Source: Chaetorhynchus papuensis (lineage: Eukaryota > Chordata > Aves > Passeriformes > Rhipiduridae). Taken from it: a stretch of DNA of 64,000 bases. The position numbers and the translations under genes were made by a program. The stretch's first letter is position 1. Each line of letters opens with the position of its first letter. Location of the stretch: assembly GCA_013396525.1 (NCBI GenBank), contig VWYX01000343.1, forward strand, positions 124,001 through 188,000, written 5' to 3'. Of this stretch, positions 1 through 12,964 are shown piece by piece. The notes below the pieces were generated by a model. It worked only from the letters and a program-made list of their open reading frames with translations, was not told the DNA's origin and did not search any database.

Positions 1-960
1 TATTATTTATTGAGAAGTTATCCTTGCTAGGTTTCTGCCTTGTTCTGTATCACGGTCTTTATAATCACCTCAGGCATCAGCACTTGTAATTAGAAGACCT
101 ACATTCTTTTGGGAAGTACAGTGCAGCACAATAGACATTAAGGATTTCATCACAGTCTTTTTATCATGTTTAGCCTTTTCTATGCACAAGTGAATGAATC
201 TTGAGCCACATCCTGTCAATTGTGAGGTATTAGAGTTAATATAGTAGGACTTCTGATGAGATTGCTGTGTTATCCCTGAAACTAAATACCATATAGAGTT
301 TTGTATGCAACATGAGTTGTCCAATAAATGCTGCATATTCCTCACAGCAGATTTATTAGGTTTAAGAATAAAAGGTTACTTTTAATTCAGAATTTGTTAT
401 GAAAGGGATTATTTTTCAAACAATGATAATTCCTTATTGAGGTCCGCAATGCAGTGGCACAATTAATGCAGATATTTTTATTTTTTAATGCCTATGTGCT
501 GTTGCTGGTTTACCTTCTAATCCAAATATTTTAATACATGGATATACAAGACCACTTGCAACAAAAAAGTAAAAAATATAAACAGCTATAAATTATCAAC
601 TGCATGTAGTTAAACAGTCACTCATTTTTGTGGTAGCAAGACTGAATTTCTACCGCAATTTCTTGATGTAATGTCTGATGTTATGAACCCTAAGAGAAAA
701 AAGAAATTCTTCTCATTGACTTGTGTTACTATGCTTGCATTTGAAAATAATTTGATATGGCAGGAGTGGTTTGGTAAATCTATCAGCAGAGCTACTATTT
801 AACTCCAGTGTTTGTTTTAAGAAAAAAAAATCAAAACACTTTCCTTGTTCCTTGTCAAATGATCCTTTTTGTGCCAATGACTGATCAGTAAGAGTTGTAT
901 TCTATGAAATCAGTTCTTTCTGGGTCTTATTGTAAAGAGCACTTCTCTGTTTCACCAACT

Positions 961-1543
961 CCCTTGGTTTAACCCCAGCCAGCAGCCAAGCCCCACGCAG
1001 CCACTTTCTCGCTCCCCCACCAGCAGCACTAGGGAGAGACTTGAAGGGTAAAAGGTGGAAAACTCATGGGTTGAGATGAAGACAGTTTAATAGGAAAAGC
1101 AAAAGCCACACACACAAGCAAAGCAAAACAAGGAATTAATTCACTGCTTCCCATGGGCAGGTAGGTGTTCAGCCATCCCCAGGAGAGCAGGGCCCCATCA
1201 CATGTAGCAAGTTGGGAATACAAACACCATCACTCCAAATGTCCCCCCGCTTCCTCCTTCTTCCCCACACTTTATATACTGAGCTTGAGGGGTCTGGGAT
1301 ATCCCTCTGGTCAGCTGGGGTCACCTGCCCTGGCTGTGTCTCCTCCCAGCCTTCCAAGCACCCCACATTCCTTGCCAGCGAGGCAGTATGGAAAGCAGAA
1401 AAGGCCTTGGCTCTGTGCAAGTCCGGCTCAGCAGTAACAAAAACATCTCTTAATTATCAACCCTGTGCTCAGCACAAACCCAAACCAGCCCCATACCAGC
1501 CACTGTGGAGATAAGGAGCTCTACCCCAGCCAAAACCAGCGCA
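961..1543 (-). mobile_element. Solo LTR of an avian endogenous retrovirus (copy 1)
   Basis: The plus strand shows an LTR in reverse. On the minus strand it begins TGCGCTGGTTTTGGCTGGGG and has a TATA box in GCTCAGTATATAAA (near 1265-1280). The poly(A)-type motif CCTATTAAACTGTC lies near 1083-1097, and it ends ...GGGGTTAAACCAAGGG. CAACT at 956-960 recurs at 1545-1549 and may be a target-site duplication. No viral coding region adjoins it, so it is a solo LTR. It aligns by eye with the copy at 60437-60996. Confidence 0.8.
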
Positions 1544-3029
1544 ACAACTTACTAAGTAAAATTGGGTTTGATTAGGATTTAAGTAAATGAATAAACTCTG
1601 TAAATAATTTTAGACAGATTTGTAATGGGCACTCTTCTCCAGTCCCACAACATGTAAGGGAACCTGATTGTTTGTTGTTTTAATTTGAAAAAGGGAAATG
1701 AAAAGCCTCTGTACCATATCACATGTTCTTTTCTAAACTCTCCTTAAACAACAGCAAGGAAAACCAGAGATAACGATCTGAAAAGTTACAGGCTTACAAG
1801 AAAAAAATGTTTCAAAGCCATATAATTCAGATACTTCAAAAGTTCTTTTCTCTATCAAAAATTTCAAGTGAATTATAGACCTGAACAAAAATGAAGTACA
1901 ACATAACTCCCTTTCCCCCCAGAAAGAACCTTAAAAGGACATGACTAAGACTTTCTCATTAAGAGATAAACATCTGAAAAATCAGCCTTTTTAACTTGGA
2001 ACTAATGATACCAGGATACACTCATGTTGAAGTAGTATGGCACTAAAAATATCAGCTTCTTTAAATTATTAATTTTTGAATCCCTTGTAGAAAAGAATCT
2101 CACAGCAACATTCTTCCCTTGCCCCTGAGCTTTCCAGCTTCTGCGTTGTGGCCTCTTCTTAGAAGAGAAAAAGAAATTAAGAAAAAGTTTAATAATGCCA
2201 TATATTTCTTTTCAGGCCTGGGGACATTTTAAGTAGATGTGTGTTAAGGACTTTGGTTACTATTCTCTGCAGTTTTTTAGCATTTATAATAAGATTAAAG
2301 GCAGGAGATATCAGGATTTTAAAGTGGAGCAGTGAGTGTTCTGAACAGTAGGTCATCTCACTGCAGAATTGCATTCGGTTTTCATAAACAAATTCACTGC
2401 TGTTCAATTCTTAAGAAACAATGTCTCTCCAATGCCTAAAGCAAAAATGTTTAGTTTTGGGAAAGAATAAGACTCACAGGAAGCAAAATTCCACTCTCAG
2501 TTAAAAGATTATTGCTATCTGGTGTCTTTGACCTTCAGCATGGAAAGTAGAGCTGGCAACAGTTTTTTCTCATTCTCTCTCTTCCAACAGTGCTGATCTT
2601 ATCCAAAATATTTAATTCAATTGCAGCAGAATAATTAATTAAAGTTGCAGCAAATATTATTTTCGTAGGTCTGAACAGGAAGCTCAAAGAGTTGAGTGGT
2701 TCCCTAAACGGACTCATAAGAATGAAAAAATGGAATGTGGTGTTTGTTACTGAGAAAAGCAAGCAAAGAACCTGAAAGTCCAACAGAAAAACTCTTTCGT
2801 TCTTGTGTGTAAAGCACAGTATCACCCAGACTAGGGCCACCTTCTACCTCCATGAATTGAGTACAATAACTCAATCACACAATTTTGTTCAGCAATCCCC
2901 TCCAGTCTGTGGACAACGATGCACTACTGAACAGCTAAAAATCAAAGATGACTTGAGGAACTGAGATGGCTTCTAATACTGAATTGCAATTGTACCTCAC
3001 CTGTGGCATAGATGCATGGAATATGGAAG

Positions 3030-3390
3030 ACAGGAGACCCTACAGCACCTTCCAGTACCTGAAGGGAGCCTGCAAGAGCGCCCCTCCCTTGAGAGGGACT
3101 TTTCACAAGGGCATGTAGCGACAGGACAAGGGGGAGATGGCTTTAAAGGGAAAGAGAACAGGTTGAGTTCAGGTATTAGGAAGAAAATACTTCCTGTGAG
3201 GGTGGTGAGGCACTGAAACAGGTTGTCCAGAGAAGCTTGTCCAGGATGCTCCATTCCTGGAAGTGTTCAAGGCCAGGTTGGATGGGGCTCTGAGCAACCT
3301 GGTCTAGTGCAAGGTGTCCCTGCCCATGGCAGGGCTTGGAATAAGGTGATCCTTAAAGTTCCTTCCACCCCAAACCATTCAATGACTCTT
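3030..3390 (+). mobile_element. CR1 LINE, 3' end fragment
   Basis: Typical avian CR1 3' region. Visible blocks are GGGAGCCTGCAAGAGCG, GAGGGACTTTTCACAAGGG, GAGGGTGGTGAGGCACTG, GGTTGTCCAGAGAAGCT, CAAGGCCAGGTTGGATGGGG and the terminal AAACCATTCAATGACTCTT. It is 5'-truncated as usual and contains no intact reverse transcriptase. The small open frames across it are relics. Confidence 0.92.
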
Positions 3391-6300
3391 GCTACAATTG
3401 CATTTAAGTGTGAACTAACATGGTTGTTTTGGTAACATACATAGGCAGATCACTGAAAACAGCTGAGTAAATATCAAATCCAATATTCCTTTCAGCAGAG
3501 TAAAAGTGTATCAAATTATTTAAAGGCAGAATGATCTCTCGTAACAAGATTTGTAAAATTTATAAATTCAGGTGTGAATGCTTCACAAGTATAATATAAG
3601 TTTTGACAAAGTGATTTGATTTGATGCTTTTACATTTTTGCTGTAAGACATGATTAACTCTCAACCTACCTACATCTGCTAGCATTTTGCAGTAAAAATA
3701 GCAGTGCTGAGCCACTTTGTGAGGTGCAAGAACAATCCAACAGTGCCCAAACATGGGGGGAAGATTCTTCCCCCCAGTTAAAACAAAGAAATCATTGAAA
3801 TAAGGAGCAGCTTCTAAGAAGAGTTTTGGAATTATTGACTGGCAGCTCTTACAATTGCCCTTTCCTCCCTTCTCAGTATTAAAAAAAATCTTATTGTACA
3901 AAAGTCAACTCGATTTTGCAATGCGTTTTAAATGCAATATTTGGAAAAGAAATACCTTATTTTAGATGTTCAGCATCAATATGCAGATATAATTGATGCA
4001 TTTGAGTTTGATCCATTTTGTGACAGGCTTTGACAGCCAAAAATGACAGAATTAGCAGTGCTATAATAGGGTTTATGACAAATAAGAAAAGTATCAGTAG
4101 TGGATTGTATTGTATCACACACACAAAAAAGAAAGCGTCTGGTCCATTTCCATACCTGCTTTTACTTCACCTAACTTAAATTTCCTCCAAGTCCATAGAG
4201 GTACTGAAGTTTGTAGAGGCTTGAGGATTTATTGCAAAGAAATTGAATTGCCTCTGGTTGCAGCTTACCCTGAAGCAGCCACATAAACCAGAGACAGACA
4301 TCATTACATAGCAGCCAGTCTTGTTTCTTCCAGGTACCTGGAAGAATCTACCTACGTGACTGTCAAGCTCCTGACTTTGAAACTAAGGAAGCAGAAAAAG
4401 TGAAGACAGAGGCAACAAATAAGCATTGCCTGAACATGGCAGTCAAAGAAAATGTAAATTGTGCCAAGTTTTTACTACGTATGTTGACAGAAAATTTCAG
4501 CTATTTAAGCCAGGAGAATAAAGGCACTAAAAAAGAAAAAAACACACAAGAAAAATTTAGCCGCAACCTGATTTTTTGATCTGTTCAGTGAGTCCTTCTT
4601 CTCTATAAACTTTTATATTTATCAGTAAATAAGACACATACAAAACCGAGTGTAGGAGATGCCAAACTTCAAGCTTGTATAATGCAATAAAGAACTAGAC
4701 TGAGACTAATAAAAATATTTTACAAGAAATGAATGCTTGTTATCACCTGCACAGAATGGTACTGTGTCTTTGTAGATAAGGGGATTTTTTGGCAAGGAAA
4801 TAGCACATTTAGTTCTAAATAGCGCAGTCAGTTGTAATAAAACCAGAACTGAAATACCGAAAAACCTCAACAGCATGAATACAGTAAATTGTATAGCAAC
4901 CATGCCAAAATGCTTGCTGTATCCAGACAGATTTGTAATTACACAACAAACATATGGAAAGTAGTTTCATATTTATTAGTCTGTGTATTAATTACATTAA
5001 CCAGAATAATAGAAATTAAAACACCTGTACCTTGAAAATAGGGGCTTTTCACTGATCTTCCAATTATGGAGGTGGCCAAAACAAAATGCAACAACCTGAC
5101 TTAAGGAGAGTGCAGGTCTGTGTGTCACTTCTCCACTGGAACAAGACAGGAGAGGACTGTGCTGTAAATCCAGGGAAAACACCAGTAGTGAGAGACCTCC
5201 TGGATGAACAAGCTTCCCCTTCCCAAGAGATCCAATTGTAGCTTTGCTAATTGCAGCCATGATGAGCCTGTGCACGCACAAAAACATTCCTGAATGGAAA
5301 CCCTGCCTTTTCCAGCCGGGAATGCACAAATGTTATGGTGGGGAGTCTGGAGTCATTTGCAATGCTGGATTTTTCCTGACTGCAGCAAATCTTTGTCCTA
5401 CCTACAGAGAGGGTCCTCACATTCCCTGATACACTACTTGGCTACACTTTCACTGTGTATTTGTCCCACATGAATTAATGTGGCCCTTTCCTGAGTAGCT
5501 GCAGGGCTAATCAGAGCGTGCAGTGGGAGAATAAAACACGGGCTGTGTCTGCAGACAGAGAGGTTAAAGCTGCCCAGCATTACTTGCTACAAGATAAAGT
5601 GGTTTGCTGCGAAAGCAAGGGGAGAAGCCTCATCACAGACTAGGATGCCAAAGCTCACTGCTTTTTCTGGCTCCCATAAGCCACCAGCAAGATGCCCTCC
5701 ACAGAATGGAATAATCTGGGATAACTGGTCCCCCACATTCACAGCAAACACAAAATCTACTACATCAGTCTCTTCCAGCTTGTTCCGTGTCGTTTCACTA
5801 TAGATGTCTGATACATGAAAAGAGTCATGGCTTTCCTCCTAGATACAGAGCATGTTCCCCCTCAGTGGCTATCATTTCACTGCCCTTTTCTGTCCTGGGG
5901 AGCTGTGCTTTCTCTGTATCTCAGTGTTCCAGCTGCCCAGATTACAACAAGCTGTGTTTTCACATGGTTTTGTTGCTGTAGTTCAAAGTCCATATGAAAA
6001 GACCCTGATTCTGGGTTGATTTTCTGTATGGAAGACCAAAAATTACAGCACAGACAATGCACTGCTTGTGCTGTCTTCAACATCGACTTCAAAATAGGAT
6101 GTGTCAGCAAAATTCTGTCTAGCACCTCCTTGTATGCACAGATGGCATGAGAACTGTAGTGATACAGCTTTGTTTCTTTCTTTCTCACATTCTTAGCCTT
6201 GAGCTTTCATCCTTGATTTGTCATATCCACGTCTTTTGAATTTTTATTGCATGTTCATGTGTTTGCACAGCCATTTCTTTATAAGACCTTTAAAAATACC

Positions 6301-9300
6301 TGCCTTACATTCCTTGCTATGACGATTTTCTCTCTAGAATTATTTTTAGCTTGTCAGATGACTCCCAAGCCTTTCTTAAGGAAGAGAGATGAGTTCTTTT
6401 CTTAGGGTGAGTGTTTCACTGTCACACCTGTGAATTCATGGATATTTGTCTACTCGAGTGGAGGTACTTGACCGGGTAAAAAGCTGTCAATCCACACTAA
6501 ATTGTGCCTAAGAAACACCAAATGATGGAAAACTATCTCACTTCCTATCTTCTCTGTGATTGCCTCTGACTTCAGATAAACCCTCCTTGCTTTTAAGGGA
6601 CTTTTCTGATGCATTTCTTTGAGAAGGGCCTGACATGAAAATCTTTGCTTAAGAATCAGCTTTGGTTTCTTCCATCAGTTCTGTAAAGTATGAGAAAGCT
6701 GAGATGAGCAATGTCCCTTCAGCCTGGCCACCTTTTTCAGGCCCACAGTCACGTACCCTGCAAGGACTTGTAGCTCCTACTTCCCCGATGTCAGGATTCA
6801 TCTAGGGAATCAGTTTGAAAGAGGCTGACAGGGAGCCAGAACAAGCACACAGGTCCCTATTTGAGGGATTGATTCATAACCTAATCAGTCACTCATAAGT
6901 AAAACATCTGTAATAATTTATAAAGCTCCTGTACTCCAGCTTAGACTCAGTAAACAGGTCACTGGAGAGATGACACCTTCCTGAACTTTGGCCTATATAC
7001 ATCACGTCCAATTGTGCTCAAGACTATAAGGAAAAACAACTGCATGAAAACACACAGTCCCCCCAGTGACCAGACCCCTGCCGAGCAGTTCTGCCTCAGC
7101 AATCAGCCACACGGAGTCTTGGAAGCTCCTTAAACACCACTGCTGCTTCAGAAGCCTGCCTTTGCCTTAGGCAGACCAGCTAAGTTTTCCAATACCACTT
7201 AGATAAGGCACGTGGGTGCAACTAAAACCCTCAGGAGTGCAGAAAAAAAAAAAAAAATCTTCAAATTTCTTCTAAATCTTCACTTCCTGATCAAATATGA
7301 ATCTGCAAGAACTAAGTCACCATGTGTAAGTATTGTCATAACCCAGGACTGTATTAACCTCTAAATGAGAAATTCAAACAAATCCAGATCTATAAATCTT
7401 AGAATTTCTCATAAGTTTTATATTTATCCCCGGGTGTAGCTGCCTTAGTAATCATGTCTAACAGATGGACACTGAAGGAAACGTGTTGGTATATACTGAA
7501 GCTAAGGAGCTTCAAAGTGACATCACTGGTCTTTTGATTTGATTCTATTTTCACCTCTATCTTTTTGGTTTTCCTATGGGCTGTTGTGAACAAAGTATTT
7601 TTTAAAACATAGATTTTAAGAATTCCAACCAGAACAGCTTTCTATCTTTTTACAGTTAAAATAGGGATAACTTGGTAATGATCCTTTCACCCCAGATAAC
7701 ACTGAATGATCTCTAGTCTTGTTACCTTCCTTCCTTTTCCACCTAAGCAATTTCATTAAAGGAATTCTATCTAGAGTTCAGATATTTTCCAGGATGGTAT
7801 TATAAACCTGGAACCATACAGAGGTCTATTTCTGTAAGTCACTCCATGAAATCTTGCAATCACAACTTATTTAAACAGAAAATTATATAAAGGAACAGTG
7901 CATTGCAGTTTGCTGTATTTTACTGTACACTTTAGAACTGCTTTATGTGTAAAAATTGAGGAGAGGTTTTGAACATTAAGGATGCTGGGGTCACAGTCCA
8001 TATCAATAAAGACGTTCTACTCTGAAAACTTCAAGCACAACATCTCAAACAGAGATGTTTCACCCTGTAAATCCGGAGCAGTAAGGGGCCAAAGCAAAGG
8101 CAAAACAACCATGTGTGAGGTATTCTGTGTGAAGGGGTGCACAAGTAAGGAGCTCATGTCAAGAATGGTCGGTGAGAATTATTCTCTTCTTATCCACAAA
8201 AATGTTAGGACTTCAGTGAGGGGGAGACCCATTGCTGGGTAAAATTTCTCAGAAAATTCTTGCAGAGCCAGGCTGTACAAAAGGTAAGAAGAGCTCAAGA
8301 AATCAGAGAGAAAAAGAACCTTTTCAAACAAACTAAACCAAACCAACTGTCTCCAGCTTTCCAAGTGGCTTTCTGACATGGAGCAGGAAGTGGAACTGTG
8401 GGGAGACAAGGGAGAACTGAGTGCCAGTGACTCAGCAAAAATGATAGCAGGCAGAATTTCACATTAGCTAAAACAGAGGGGTGAAGTAAGCAAGTGAGCA
8501 AGATGAGAGCTGTAATTGTCTTTCTCTATACTACAACACTAAATACACACAAAATGCAACACAGAAATACCAAGATAATTTTTCCCAACAGAGAAGATCC
8601 ACTGGATGAAAAAACTCCAAGCTGTCATTCAGCTTCTAAAAATGAGTGGCATGATGTGAAAAACAGTGCTACCTAAATATTTATCAGTTGAACCACGTAT
8701 TAAATAAGTTCCTTTAACTTCAGCCAGGTTTCAAATGGTCTGAAGAAAACATCTGTTTTTAATTTCAGGGGTATCACATATATTGCCTGTAGCATAAATT
8801 ATTTCTTTTAAAAACAATTTAAAATGATTTTCAGCTGCTGAATACAACATCTTTGAAAGAGGAAACAACAAAACATACATCTGGCTACATGAAACTGCAA
8901 AAATGGCTGCAGCAACGCATCATTACAAAGGAAGAAATCATGAAGAGCCATGTAATACTGCTTTTGTGCTAGAACTCAAAGACGAGCAGAATGATGAACA
9001 GAGACAGGTTACTTTCCTGGAACTTTTCTTTAAAATGTCTTAACTGTTTGTACAGTTACACTGACATTATCTGTATGCAAGCTCTCAGGTAAATTTTACC
9101 ATATGAGTTTCCTCAGTATTGTACTTCAAGCCTCCTGCAAGTGCAGCAACAGTAAAGGCAGCAAAACATCCACCTCTTCTCAAGCATCCTCTTCACTGAA
9201 GAACCAGAAGAGTTGGACTTTAGGAGAGAGGCTGTGAGCATACTGTACATATTGACAACACAGCCTGGAGAAGTTAAAGAAGGAACGTTGTAATATATTT

Positions 9301-9332
9301 TTCTTTGCACTATTCCCTTCTCCTTCTTGAAG

Positions 9333-9480
9333 TTCACAGAATCACGGAATTGTTAGGGTTGAAAGGGACCCCTGAAGATCTCCTAGTCCAACTCCCCTGC
9401 CGGCAGGGTCTCCTGGAGCAGGTTATACAGGAAGGTGTCCAGGTGGGTTTTCGGTGTCTCCAGCGAGGGAGAAGTTCAGT
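9333..9480 (-). mobile_element. CR1 LINE, 3' end fragment, inverted
   Basis: The plus strand reads TCACAGAATCACGGAATTG, GTTGAAAGGGACCCCTGAAG, CTAGTCCAACTCCCCTGCC, GTCCAGGTGGGTTTTCGG and TCTCCAG. This is the reverse complement of a CR1 tail, so the element's 3' end is at 9333. The upper boundary is approximate. The sequence to about 9600 is GC-rich and may be more of the element. Confidence 0.88.
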
Positions 9481-10339
9481 GCTGTTCAGAGTGTTGAGAG
9501 GAAGGGCTGTGCTGACCTGCTGTACCAGCAATGAGACGAGGCTCAGGAGGCTGCGTGCCTGCGATCGGGGGAGCCTCAGCACAAAGAGCCTTTGCAAGAG
9601 ATGGAGATTAGCAATTTGACAGTATTATTGCAGTGGAGAGACCAACAGTCCATGGGCCTTTCAGACCGGGATAGATGGAAATGAGGATCTCTGTAAGGTC
9701 TCAGGTCTCCCAATATAAACATTTAAAGCCTTCTAACATCTAGCATGGGAAAGAGTTATCTTTGCAAAAAAAAAAAAAAAAAGCGCAGGCAAAGCAGTTT
9801 CCTGAACAAAGGTAAGAAAAAGGTGCTCACTTTCATGGAGAATTGTCCAGAGAGGTTCAGGAACTGAAATTCACTGACCCTTCTGGTAACAGCGACAAAA
9901 AACTCTCTTCGTGGAAAGAGATGTAGGTCAGAGAGTTCAAGCCAGAGAAGGGCAATAATGAAAGAAAACACAGCCTGATTCCACTTTGGAAACACGTAAG
10001 AATCAGACAGCAACTGTGGTATCACGGAATTCTTGCCATTTTTACCCCATTACTGTACTAATTAAGAGTTCGAATACTGGAACTACACACACGTTTCCCA
10101 TGCCCACAGCATAAGGGAATAGGACAATTGCATGAATGCAAATTAGCATCTGGGGGTGTCCAAAGCAATAGATAAGCTATTGAAACTCAGCCAACTTGGA
10201 ATTTATCACCAACTCTCATTTTACAACATATTTTCTTAAGACTGTTACTTATTGCCTGTGCTTTCTAGGTTTTTAGATATTTAATATAATACCACAATGA
10301 AGTAGATGTTTTCTAGTCCCTCTAGGTAGATGACCAATG

Positions 10340-10960
10340 TCAAGAATCAAAACAATGATGCCCAGTTCTGGATGTACAAGTTTCTGTTGCCCAAGCTACA
10401 AGAGCTAGGCAAGTAATCTCAGGAACTGCACTGGGCCACAAATCTTCAGGGAAAACAGGTAACTGTACGTCCACACTAGCAGGGAACGCAGAGCCACCAG
10501 AACATAAGGATACATCAGAACAGCCAGTACTAAGCATCCCACAACTTCAGATGTACACCCTGCAAGCAGCTGCCCAGAATCCCAGTCTCCCTGGCTGCTG
10601 GTACCTGGAGCTGCAGTCCCACTCCAGCTGCTGGTGCCCGGATCCCCACTCCAGTCACCAGCACTATGGACAGGCGGGCACCCGTGACCTGTGGTCCCAC
10701 TCCAGCTGCTGACACTTTGGCTCTGCTCACTCTGGTCTTTCCCACTGCTCCACAGACAGACTGGCACACTGACTAGTCCACTATTTATATATGACTCACC
10801 CTTTTTATCTCCTTATTGCTCTATTTTCCCATGCTTGCTCCTCTCCAGGTCACCTAAACCTCTCCCTTTCCCTGACCTTTTTTCCTTCACTATTCATCCC
10901 GTCAGTCCCGCATCCTGCTTGGATTTAAAGGCGTATTTCTAACTCCTTCTCCCCTCATTT
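10340..10960 (-). mobile_element. LTR-like block with TATA box and CAGCTGGAG repeats
   Basis: On the minus strand a TGAGTCA (AP-1 type) motif lies directly before TATATAAATA (plus 10791-10782). A GC-rich segment follows that repeats a CAGCAGCTGGAGTGGGA-type unit (near 10690, 10630 and 10595) with diverged spacers. A promoter-like start followed by repeated units suggests a retroviral LTR or related non-autonomous element. The unit recurs in intron 6 (20170-20600). Neither ends nor a target-site duplication were found. An open frame of 120 codons crosses it but resembles no known protein. Confidence 0.35.
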
Positions 10961-12928
10961 AAAAACCTACATAAATATATTTGATATTATATAAAATTGA
11001 GTATCACGTGCCCAATTCTTCAACAGCTTACACACACTTTCTGCTACTGGCAGGTGGGAGAGTTCTTCTCATTTTCCTAATTGAGCTAATTAGAAACACA
11101 TCTTGAGGATGCTGAATCTTCATCTGCATTGAGAACACTTTTAATACCAATAAACACAGCAATCTTGCATAGGAACCTATAGGCATGGTGTGCTCTGGCT
11201 TTTTTTTTTCCTTCTCAAAATAGAGGTAATGATTTCAGGTGCCATTTAATCTCAGAGACTGGGGATTTAAATCTTATTTTCAAGAAACTCTGAGGAAGAC
11301 TTAAGCGTGTGGGTTTCTTGAGCACTACTGGATTTTATTTGCAGCCCAGTCGAGTTGACAAAGGAAATGCTGTGCCAACATTTCTTTCTTTCCAACCTGG
11401 AAAGCTTGGGAACAATTCCAGCCACTCCAAGATAAAACTATGAGACTCAAAACAGCAGCCCATCACATCAGTATGGGGGTTAGCAGTATGAGATTCTAGT
11501 AACCCTTCATCAGCAAAACAATGAACATTGCTCGTTCCAATTAAAACATTAAGGCCTGGCTGGAGAGATAAAGAAAGATAGCAAGAGCACTGAGAGAAAA
11601 ATTTGGAATTTCTGATTTTCTATTTAAAAGGAATCTATTTTCTGCCAGGACCACCCTTATGCTATACTACAGCTACTGGGTACATCCCTGTACATCAGAT
11701 ACCAATGTCACCAAAACTGATAAAAGGAAAGTTGCAGTACTTACTTGGTACTGCACAGAAGTGGTTTGTTTATATGCTCTTTAGTTATGCTGCACCTACA
11801 GAAAATATTCATTGCTTGGCTGCAGTGGGTATTAAAAGGACCCCTTTCAACATTTCTTTTAATTTAAAAATTAAAAGAAATTATACTAGGTAAAAGAGCC
11901 AGCTGAAAGTCTGCCACTCTTTATGCTGACTTGCTATCCAAATCAGCATGCAGATCTCCTGAATTCAGTGTCTCCTCTAAAAGGATCATAAAACATCCTC
12001 ACATTTAAGTTACTTGTGGTAATTGTTTATGAATTTTCATTTGTTAGGCTCAGGCCCTCAAAGCACGAAACAGAGAAAACTACTTAATGAAAACTAAGTT
12101 TGGTAGACAGCAACATCACTATGCTAGTTCCAGGCCACACATTTCCTCCTCTAGTACATGCAGTAGAAGGATTCAGGATTTTACTGAGCTTTGTTTGCTT
12201 GCAGTGGTAGCAAAGGCCTTCCTTTAGCCACTCATGGGAGAGGGACGTGTTCTCAGCCAAATAATCATAGCTCCTTGTAAAACCATTTGAAAGGAAGGCA
12301 GTGTTTTGACATAGCCATAGGCTTCTCTGGACACCTTATGGCTTCTGATTGTGAAGAAAGTTTGCCGGAAAACGTAAGTTTTGGTAATTCTGTCTGAGCC
12401 AAAACTTATGTGAGGGCAAGATGTCCTATTTCTGTTGTGTCTAAATCTCCACTTTCCTTCAGAAATGTAACACCAGCCTGAAACTGAGTTTTGCACAGAA
12501 ACAATCCACTCCAACACGAGCTCATTTTACTTGCTATTCTGGGATGCACTGAGGTGCTGAGCTGCTGTAGTAGTCTAGGATCCTCAGCAGCTCTGTTATT
12601 TCTATGCAAATATAAATGCAGAGAGGACACAATTTGTCATTACTGGTCTTGTCCAGGAGATGAGAGACACCAGCAAGGTTCTTACGCCAACATTACTATA
12701 GGAGGCAAGGAAGAGCAGGCACTTTGTCATTATGTGCACAGCACAGATGAGGTGGATTGCCTCAGCAGTAGCAAATCTGTTTAGCATTTTTGTACTAGAA
12801 GAAATTCCTTCTGAGAAATGAATTCACAGTAAACCCACGTTTTAGCAGGTAGGAACATCACACACAAACACATATCTTCCTGCAACTTCTTGTTCTGAAA
12901 GACAACTCACACATTTTGAAAAAAGTTA

Positions 12929-12934
12929 TTTATT
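12929..12934 (-). terminator. Poly(A) signal, probable distal end of TGFBR1
   Basis: AATAAA on the minus strand in the context AAAATAAATAAC. A T-run and the GU-rich stretch TGTGTGAGTTGTC follow within 35 nt. This is the best-formed cleavage site in the 3' flank, about 4.2 kb from the stop. Confidence 0.6.
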
Positions 12935-12956
12935 TTCACTGCTTTAATCTCTCTAC

Positions 12957-12964
12957 TGTAGTGT
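12957..12964 (-). promoter_or_regulatory. miR-142-3p 8-mer seed match near the poly(A) signal
   Basis: The mRNA strand reads ACACTACA, a full match to the miR-142-3p seed plus the A opposite position 1. It is 23 nt upstream of the distal AATAAA. TGFBR1 is a reported miR-142-3p target in mammals; whether this is the same site is inference. Confidence 0.4.

Larger units (their letters stand above)
1..12911. other. Intergenic flank downstream of TGFBR1
   Basis: No recognisable exon on either strand. It contains the LTR at 961-1543, CR1 fragments at 3030-3390 and 9333-9480, the LTR-like block at 10340-10960, and A-runs at 7243-7257 and 9766-9782. The rest is unique AT-rich sequence. A frame open for about 100 codons without an early ATG lies at 4276-4579 on the plus strand (see findings). 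In mammals the next gene beyond TGFBR1 is ALG2; no trace of it is seen here. Confidence 0.7.

Noticed and set aside
9766..9782. A17 run (and A15 at 7243-7257) as poly(A) tails of processed pseudogenes
   Set aside because: No coding-like sequence, AATAAA at the right distance or target-site duplication was found upstream of either run.
10405..10767. 120-codon minus-strand frame with SSWSGT-like repeats
   Set aside because: The repeats are translated CAGCTGGAGTGGGA minisatellite units and it begins at a non-ATG codon; treated as part of a mobile element.
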